A stretch of DNA of 64,000 bases from Acanthosepion lycidas (Eukaryota; Mollusca; Cephalopoda; Sepiida; Sepiidae): assembly GCA_963932145.1 (NCBI GenBank), contig OZ010596.1:79508779-79572778 (forward strand), given 5' to 3'. A program made the translations under genes and the position numbers. The notes under the pieces were generated by a model. It saw only the letters and a list, made by a program, of their open reading frames with translations, was not told the DNA's origin and did no database searches. Within the stretch, counting starts at the first letter, position 1. Every line of letters starts with the position of its first letter. This document shows, one piece after another, positions 59,740 to 64,000 of the stretch.

Positions 59740-62700
59740 CAATCTATCTTCAATGTGAAACTTTGTTAAAAGAATTCATGATATGACTTAGAAAGATTTT
59801 GTTCTTTTAATTTGTGTTTCCAATTGATAAATGTTTGACCTTGAAGAATCTTGGTACTTCAGCTTTCTCTTTAAAAAAAAATAATAATCTTAATGAGTTT
59901 AAATAACCTGTTTGACATTTAATGAAGTTAAATGGCTCATTTTTGGTCAATATGAAACGAGGGAGCTGTCATCTGAAGTGTAAATTTTGTCTTTTTTATC
60001 TGTGTACAGTTTTGATATGACATATCTTAGAACAAGTATTTGTCCTTTCTTTTTGCTAGGTTCTGAAGGCAAACTGACCTCTGCTGACCAACGGATTGGC
60101 GTTATGCAGGGCATCTACGGTATGAGTTTTCATGTGGTCAGTGGTTCCACTCAAGTCCAAAATTTGTCTTCATCCGTCTGTGAACTCTTCATTCCTATTC
60201 TTTCACAAGAAGGTAAAAATCTTTTCTCTCTCTCTCCGTTTTTTTTTTTTTTTTTTTTAATCAATTCACACCAAGCAAGGTGATGATGCCACTAAGATAC
60301 AAGAAGCTAGTGGGAGTGAAAGAGAATGAAAAAGACTTTAGAAATCACAGGAAACAAGGACTCTAATTTAAATCTCTTTCACATAAATATTTTTCAGTTG
60401 TGAATTACAAGATAAAAATAAGATGCTTTCCAATTTACTTAAAGCTAAAATTGAATACAAAAATCATATGAGAGTTCTAGATAGGAAGTGAACTCATTCC
60501 CACTGTCTTGTGAAACCAGCAAACAGATCTTTATACTCAAATTTTCAGTTATGCCAGTTTTACACAAATAGTTTTAGGTCCTGTAGAAGTTTTCTCTTTT
60601 GTATGGTATTAATATCTGAGAACAGCTTTTGATGTTTAAAAAAACGAGAGAGAAAAGAAGAAAAAAAATGAATTTGCCATGTCATATCTTCATTAGCACA
60701 TTGACTGCTATCACTGTTATATTTGCTTTAGCTTAAAACATTGACTGCCAGAGATCAATTAGAAAATCTGACTTCAAATACTAACTTTATAATAGCCAAG
60801 TTAGGCGATAAATTTTTTTTCAAATGCTTTACTAAATTTTCAATAAATTTTTTTCCCATAAAAAGTTTGTAGTTGCCAGTACTTTGTTGCATTATCTATA
60901 TTTATAAAACAAGATGTCTGTGTGATACCTTTTCACTCTAGATCCATCCAACCAATTCTGACTGAACTTGGCATGTACATTGTACACTGTAAGAGAGAGG
61001 TTCTTAGTGTAAAAAGTCGATAAGTTTTAAAAAATCAATAATCGGTAAAGCTGATCAAAAATTGATGAATTCAACGTTTTTCCTCAATTCTTTTGAGACT
61101 CAGTATGTAGGTTACTTACATCGTGACAAGCTCAGCGATACCTCATTTTTATTTCTATTCCACTGTATTTAGTGAAAAATGAAAAATCAATTTCAACACA
61201 AATTTTAAGCTTAAAAAACTCCCTCAGTTTTCAAGCAATCTAAACTTCACTCAATTGTAGCCAGCAATAAGTTGATTGTTTAACAGTCATTTAACTTGAT
61301 AATTGTGTCTGCGTAAATAGCGAAAAATGGTGATTTTTTTTTTTTTACTGGTTTCTTTCTTATTTTTTGTTGAACTTTCAACCAGTTTTCATCTTACTTA
61401 ACAATTGCTTTATAAATGTATCCTCTTTTACATCCCTGGTAACACACTGACAAATTGAATTTCAATAAATCCAAAATAATTGTGGTCTGAAGTGGGTCTT
61501 CATGTTGCCTGTTTTATACCTTTCTGTCCTCAGCTAACTTCGATTGAATAAATACAGACTACTTCTGTTATATAAGTAACTGCATTAATTCATAATGTTT
61601 TTTAATGAATTTACATTAAAGTAATTGAAGAAGATAGACTTTGTTACATTTAAACATGATGCTGTTTTTGCTCCATTCTAATTGAACGCTTTTCCTGATC
61701 AATCAGCTGGGTATGGCTACTAGTTATTACTATTTGTACAACCAACAAAAAATCTCATGGTTGTAGCCATGATGGCAAGACCTCAAAAATGAGATAACTC
61801 AGGGTTGGCTGCTAATCATGGGTTATCTCATTTCTCTCTATCATTTTGTAGTTCATGAAGGCACTTTGGTATCAACTCTACAAGTCTTAAAGGCATGGTG
61901 CAGTCGTTTCTACACAGAAGTACCAGAAAAACTTGTACAGTGGTTTGTAGTAAGTAAATGTTTATTTTGACTACTAGTAAATGAATAAAATGTTTTGTTT
62001 GGAGCTTTTATGATTAATAGATTTTTTTTTTTTTTTTTTAAATGTTAATAGATGGAAACTTTTTCGCTTTTGACTTCTTTTTTTCTATGATATTAAGAAT
62101 GGAAAGAAATGATCTTGTTTTAAAGAAATATGAAATTTTAAATATTGAAATAAATTTCTTTGTCTACTTTCTTAAATTGGAACAGAAACTCATTGAAAAA
62201 TTATCCCTTTTCAGAAAGGCATGAATCTGAAATCCTCAACATCTGTAGTTCGTAATGCCTACATTCAATGTATGTCGGTGGCTTTCCAAGGTGAGAGCAT
62301 GAAACTATCATTTCTATTAAATTTTTTCACAATATTTTTAGTGTCTTATATTTCTGTTGTGTTATTTCAATTCTATAATAATGCATTAGTTTTAAGAAAT
62401 GTGTATGTTTGTGTGTGTGTATACTAATAATAAAAAAGAAAAAGCCAACACTGAATAACATCAAATATAAACATGGCCACAATGTGCTGACCGTGTTTGT
62501 AAAATAAAAAAAGATTCCTGTAACTAGATATATACATAAAAAATTCATGCATTGAGTTAAAAATCATCCTTGATAATAGCTAAAAGAATAGCCAAAAACA
62601 CTCAGATATACAGAACATTTGGATAATTTTTACACACTTCATGTCCAGAAGAGAAAACATTTATATGAATACAAGGAAAATGAAATAAAAAAAAAAAACT

Positions 62701-62925
62701 TAATTGCAGTCCCTTGTTAGTCTTCTATAATAAAATTTGTCTAAAAAGAATATTGTTGCCCAAATACACAACTTTATATATAGGGAAATTCTCCAAATGC
62801 AGTGAGAACGAATCATATAAATTCACATGTTCATAATGTTAATTTAAAATAGAGCTCAATACAAAAGTAGTGATAATTCTTTATGATCTGGTATTATATT
62901 CAAACATATTATATATGTTCAAATG

Positions 62926-62970
<45 letters not shown>

Positions 62971-64000
62971 AGATGTGGTAAGTTAAAATTGTAAAGTCAA
63001 TTATTGTTTGTTGTAGGTGATACTTTACAGCAGGCTCGAAATGTCGTGCCCGTCTTGGTGCAGGTGTTAGAGAAGGCCAACAATCAGTCCAGTCAAGTCC
63101 ATTTGGTCACTGAAGTTCTGTCAGCATCAAAGATCTTGACTTGCCTATCACTAATTGACATAGATGTAAGCTCCAAATTCCCTCTGTTTTGGAACCTCAT
63201 AACCGACCTGGACAAACAGCTGTTATTTAATGAGAAGTTCCTTTTGTCTCTTAATGAAGAATGTAAGTTCTTATCATTTAAGAAATATTTCAAGTTTTAT
63301 TTTCCATCAATAAGCATAATGTACACTTCAATAAATTTTGTTGATAGTTATATTTGTGGCCTTTGTTTTCTAAATTGATTACCAAAAACTAATAATTCTA
63401 AAACAAATTGTTCTAAAATTCTTACTTAAAATTTCATACCAAATTGTCAACTTGCCTGAACATAAATTTATCAAGTTTTTACCATTTATTTAAAATAAAT
63501 AGATGACTGGCCACTGTATCTGAGAATGCCGGAATGGTAAAAATGTTTGCTTATAACTGTGAGATTCAGGTTCGAATCTCACCAGGGTCGATTTGTCAGG
63601 AAGGTGACTTCTTGATGTTATCGTTCTGGGCGGGGGTGATCCTAGCATGCGGGCACTTTTCAAAAGTGCCTGAAAACCTTTGTGAGTGAAATTGGGTTGA
63701 CAGAACTATTTGAGAGCCAGCAATGGTTGTGCTACCACAAAGTCACAAGTCATTGTGACTGAGGGTTTGAGCATGCTGGTTTTGTTTAGATTGTTGATCA
63801 TGCCAAATAATTTGCTCTCTCTAAGAAACTGTAACTAAGATTCACTCAATATAAACTATAAGTATGAGCTCTGTGGGTGTTGAACAAACACAAATGCATC
63901 TGGCCATTTATTAATCAATGTAATTATAAAATGTAAAAAGACTCTCATTATTTTTATTTCTTTTCTTTTTCAGCGATTCTAAACCTTGTCTTTGTTATTG
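40273..64000 (+). CDS. GCN1: GCN1, activator of the eIF2-alpha kinase GCN2 (N-terminal part, gene continues past window)
   Basis: GCN1 is a very large cytosolic HEAT-repeat protein that sits on stalled or uncharged-tRNA-bound ribosomes and activates the kinase GCN2 in the integrated stress response. Fifteen exons join in phase: 40273-40293, 40415-40514, 47708-47906, 48271-48379, 49608-49706, 50725-50859, 53330-53398, 53553-53661, 56014-56088, 57247-57375, 60060-60212, 61852-61949, 62215-62290, 63017-63262, 63974-64000. All introns are GT-AG. The joined 1,645 nt encode about 548 residues. Landmarks in the same order and spacing as vertebrate GCN1 are KQFAQKVTT near residue 12, LALIWTC-type helix near 117, LDLSQYA near 291, AKQCSD near 330, SEGKLT near 349, VHEGTLV at 400 and STSVVRNAYIQCM near 440. 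Only the N-terminal HEAT array is present; the eEF3-like and RWD-binding regions are outside. The start is the ATG at 40273, with A at -3 and G at +4. The assignment rests on remembered family sequence and is very secure. Confidence 0.95.
40415..40514 (+). CDS. GCN1: GCN1 exon 2 (residues 8-41)
   Basis: Acceptor TTTTTTACAG, donor GTAAAA. Encodes NAEVLKQFAQKVTTSSQNER and the following helix to CASK, and ends in phase 1. This is the most recognisable N-terminal GCN1 motif. Confidence 0.93.
42281..42327. repeat. Perfect 47-bp palindrome (23-bp arms, 1-base centre)
   Basis: CCATAGCACAACTAGAGTTT at 42281 continues TTAT, one central A, then the exact reverse complement. No mismatch was found. It matches no other element in the window. 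Confidence 0.95.
42890..43256 (+). mobile_element. 5S rRNA-derived SINE, copy in GCN1 intron 2
   Basis: The first 120 bases align along eukaryotic 5S rRNA, with shared blocks CCTGGTTAATACC, ATGGGTGACCAC, and CCAGGTGCTGTAAACTT in the 5S order and spacing, covering the A box, intermediate element and C box of the pol III internal promoter. A shared body (GGAAGCCAAGTTCCAATTCC) and a tail TTTAAATAACCTGCAAAAGG follow. Confidence 0.8.
43540..43810 (+). pseudogene. Fragment of a second Penelope-like element (GIY-YIG region)
   Basis: KYIGETP, one stop, NLKKGMYKHQRDLKCHK, then HRNLCETNFELEHAISLES. YIGET ... LK ... EHQRDL is the canonical Penelope endonuclease signature. Only this part is recognisable; it lies in GCN1 intron 2. 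Confidence 0.6.
44115..44166. repeat. T-run and (GT)n microsatellite, GCN1 intron 2
   Basis: 14 T then about 13 GT. A second (GT)n lies at 44481-44511. Confidence 0.95.
44810..44840. repeat. Poly-T run of 31, GCN1 intron 2
   Basis: Uninterrupted T. Similar runs lie at 53296-53320, 57201-57237 and 59710-59739. Confidence 0.95.
45107..45208. mobile_element. MADE1-like mariner MITE, 102 bp (GCN1 intron 2)
   Basis: Same 19-bp ends, TA target duplication at 45105-45106 and 45209-45210. The interior is also self-complementary (ACGTAATAATGTCG repeated inverted). Confidence 0.92.
45984..46272. mobile_element. Fold-back element with 60-bp arms, GCN1 intron 2
   Basis: CTATTTACA ... GTCTTCATCTTTATTG ... 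TTCGGTCGCTGT at the left is mirrored by AGCGACCAAAACTTTGTGAA ... AATAAAGATGAGGACAACAG ... AATGTAAATAG at the right. Related single arms are seen at 38,700-38,752 and 42,412-42,540. Confidence 0.75.
46915..47455 (+). pseudogene. Transposase C-terminal fragment (mariner-related) in GCN1 intron 2
   Basis: VFLQWPPRFPDFMLYDFFLW GYVKSL ... VPPLPRDG reads without interruption. WPPRSPDLTPxDFFLWGYVK is the third-catalytic-residue region of a widespread Tc1/mariner-superfamily group. Only about 70 codons are recognisable. Confidence 0.65.
47708..47906 (+). CDS. GCN1: GCN1 exon 3 (residues 41-107)
   Basis: Acceptor TTTTCTTTTAG, donor GTAAGT. Starts with LPENAVKGILKYLL, which matches the LPEGAVKGLCKL segment of vertebrate GCN1. 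Ends in phase 2 after NYNHA. Confidence 0.93.
48271..48379 (+). CDS. GCN1: GCN1 exon 4 (residues 107-143)
   Basis: Acceptor TTCTTCTAG, donor GTAAGT. Encodes SKSLSSESVMALIWTCIVAK and a short Cys-containing loop, closing codon 143 exactly. It corresponds to the SAALLALTWTC helix of the family. Confidence 0.93.
48615..48980 (+). mobile_element. 5S rRNA-derived SINE, copy in GCN1 intron 4
   Basis: Head with CACGTTGAAACAC, GAAGTTAAGCAATG, TGGTCAGTACCTAAATGAGT, CCAGGTGCTGTAAGCTTGG, then the body and the tail CTGGCTTTAAATAACC. It covers nearly the full 5S length. Confidence 0.8.
49177..49309 (+). repeat. 5S SINE tail only
   Basis: Contains the last third of the SINE (CCCCAGCTATGGGTTAATTAGTAAG-type body, then CTGGCTTTAAATAACC) without the 5S head. 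Confidence 0.6.
49608..49706 (+). CDS. GCN1: GCN1 exon 5 (residues 144-176)
   Basis: Phase 0 on both sides, 33 codons, from VAVQSLLIYGCQ to SVWKK. Acceptor CATGTGCAG, donor GTACAT (a weaker donor than its neighbours). Confidence 0.9.
50725..50859 (+). CDS. GCN1: GCN1 exon 6 (residues 177-221)
   Basis: Phase 0, 45 codons, CPESISEYLDYLSNE to ITKYK. Acceptor CTCTCCAG, donor GTAAGT. Confidence 0.92.
51827..52292 (+). mobile_element. 5S rRNA-derived SINE interrupted by a MITE, GCN1 intron 6
   Basis: The head keeps the 5S 5' end as TTATGGCCACATTATG, then GTACCTAGATGGGTGACTGC and CCAGGTGCTGTAAGTTTGG. A stretch of about 12 bases in the middle of the head is missing. The tail is cut by the MITE at 52,140. 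Confidence 0.78.
52140..52241. mobile_element. MADE1-like mariner MITE, 102 bp, inserted in a 5S SINE (GCN1 intron 6)
   Basis: Same ends and length as the copy at 45107, TA duplicated at 52138-52139 and 52242-52243. It splits the tail of the SINE at 51,827-52,292. Its central loop is in the opposite orientation to the 45107 copy. Confidence 0.93.
53330..53398 (+). CDS. GCN1: GCN1 exon 7 (residues 222-244)
   Basis: Phase 0, 23 codons, KAFINIYLKQVL to HIL. The acceptor is preceded by a run of about 26 T. Matches the DFYMKNILMSK segment of vertebrate GCN1. Confidence 0.92.
53553..53661 (+). CDS. GCN1: GCN1 exon 8 (residues 245-281)
   Basis: Encodes EDCKFILRHVNHEEFKGQ and on to RNPEIILE, ending in phase 1 before GTCAGT. 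It corresponds to the LLRYLSHSEFKD ... RSPENVIE block of the family. An internal GTAAGT at the TGT-AAG codons is ignored because skipping there would break the alignment. Confidence 0.93.
54035..54975 (-). pseudogene. Mariner-type transposase remnant in GCN1 intron 8
   Basis: Minus-strand pieces read VEKGGCWKTIHVAARFSS with the adjacent frame WQQDSAPATTPGSV, then KWLSDNFYNFTSPYV and KSPDCNPMDYYVWGMAEKDI. WQQDSAP and SPDCNPMDY hold the second and third catalytic Asp. CAGGTTAAA occurs inverted near both limits and may be what is left of the terminal repeats. Confidence 0.75.
55020..55420 (-). pseudogene. Possible transposase C-terminal relic
   Basis: Minus strand reads TIPALKQAIFDKFSEINIEM CQMVCRSVADRVQHCIKHGG EYFEH before a stop. 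The RxxxCIxxxGxHFEH ending resembles transposases of the same group as at 47,090. Confidence 0.4.
55902..55947. repeat. (TA)n(GA)n microsatellite, GCN1 intron 8
   Basis: TA run followed by nine GA units shortly upstream of exon 9. Confidence 0.95.
56014..56088 (+). CDS. GCN1: GCN1 exon 9 (residues 281-306)
   Basis: Encodes AVEHLLSGVQLDLSQYALEL and GKPLA. LDLSQYA is identical to vertebrate GCN1. Ends in phase 1 before GTAAGT. Confidence 0.95.
57247..57375 (+). CDS. GCN1: GCN1 exon 10 (residues 306-349)
   Basis: Encodes QLFAKELSVRGSAAASLKAL, then AKQCSDPEAVEKLTAHLFTV. The acceptor CTTCATCAG follows an uninterrupted run of 37 T (57201-57237). This is the family block ALRNLARQCSD ... LTKHLFAIL. 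Confidence 0.95.
58468..59170 (+). repeat. Composite repeat family B in GCN1 intron 10, interrupted by a fold-back element
   Basis: One head, the body, VNTR-like units on both sides of an inserted inverted repeat (58,716-58,908), and the tail GCATTAAATAACCCATTGAG GTTGATATGCCATGAAA. Confidence 0.6.
58716..58908. mobile_element. Fold-back MITE with 68-bp arms, GCN1 intron 10
   Basis: TATAAATCTATTTCAGCCAA near 58755 is mirrored by TTGGCTGAAATAGATTTATA near 58850; the outer ends ATTACACAGCAAAA and TTTTGCTATGTAAT also pair. Confidence 0.8.
60060..60212 (+). CDS. GCN1: GCN1 exon 11 (residues 349-400)
   Basis: Begins GSEGKLTSADQRIGVMQGI, ends CELFIPILSQE in phase 1. Acceptor TTTTGCTAG, donor GTAAAA. 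Matches GSEGKLT ... AELFIPFLQQE of vertebrate GCN1. Confidence 0.95.
61852..61949 (+). CDS. GCN1: GCN1 exon 12 (residues 400-432)
   Basis: VHEGTLVSTLQVLKAWCSRF and on to KLVQWFV. The donor is read as GTA/GTAAGT because keeping Val432 preserves the family spacing to the next exon; cutting at the first GT would delete one codon in frame. Confidence 0.93.
62215..62290 (+). CDS. GCN1: GCN1 exon 13 (residues 433-458)
   Basis: KGMNLKSSTSVVRNAYIQCM then SVAFQ, ending in phase 1 before GTGAGA. It matches the LKTSTSAVRHAYLQCM stretch of vertebrate GCN1. Confidence 0.95.
62930..62968. repeat. (TA)n microsatellite, GCN1 intron 13
   Basis: Pure TA about 50 bp before the exon 14 acceptor. Confidence 0.95.
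63017..63262 (+). CDS. GCN1: GCN1 exon 14 (residues 458-540)
   Basis: The longest exon in the window (246 nt). It runs from GDTLQQARNVVPVLVQVLEK through FPLFWNLITDLDKQLLFNEK to LNEE, phase 1 at the donor GTAAGT. It matches GDTLLQALDLLPLL ... FTSEKFL of the family. Confidence 0.95.
63500..63790 (+). repeat. tRNA-derived SINE-like sequence in GCN1 intron 14
   Basis: A B-box (GGTTCGAATCTC, 63569) and a weak A-box (TGCCGGAATGGTAA) lie 40 bases apart, followed by a body with GCGGGCACTTTTCAAAAGTG CCTG. The T stem does not pair properly, so it is not a functional tRNA. Confidence 0.4.
63974..64000 (+). CDS. GCN1: GCN1 exon 15, 5' part (residues 540-548, cut by window end)
   Basis: Acceptor TTTTTCAG, then SILNLVFVI in the frame set by exon 14. 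The exon continues beyond the window. Confidence 0.85.

Overview
The window looks like a stretch of a large, AT-rich, repeat-laden metazoan genome. It is intron-rich, has spliceosomal GT-AG introns of up to 7 kb, and carries Tc1/mariner, Penelope-like and LINE relics, SINE-like repeats, fold-back elements and long microsatellites. The repeat mix and the one host gene fit a lophotrochozoan invertebrate, most likely a cephalopod mollusc. That placement is an inference and was not tested by any search.

Right third (40,273-64,000, plus strand): the only confidently recognised host gene is GCN1, the ribosome-bound activator of the eIF2-alpha kinase GCN2. Fifteen consecutive coding exons can be joined in phase at GT-AG junctions and encode about the first 548 residues. 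The gene runs off the right edge, so the GCN2-binding region lies outside. Its introns hold 5S-rRNA-derived SINE copies, MADE1-like mariner MITEs, fold-back elements, a perfect 47-bp palindrome and transposase fragments.

Left two thirds (1-40,270): no host gene could be supported. This is layered mobile DNA. It contains three solo LTRs of one family, each with a matching 4-bp target duplication, and a complete 1.54-kb Tc1 element with perfect terminal repeats whose transposase frame is open but has lost the second catalytic Asp. It also contains a decayed Penelope-like retroelement with RT and GIY-YIG parts and a hammerhead-like motif near its 3' end, many 3' ends of a CR1-type LINE with one 5' endonuclease fragment, decayed mariner copies, fold-back elements, LINE-derived tandem arrays and minisatellites.

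The most unusual observations are a SINE family whose head aligns along 5S rRNA, a composite repeat with an internal VNTR and a tail like that of the 5S SINE, and a 330-bp run of about eight consecutive short hairpins at 11,767-12,097. No self-contained new enzymatic system was found.
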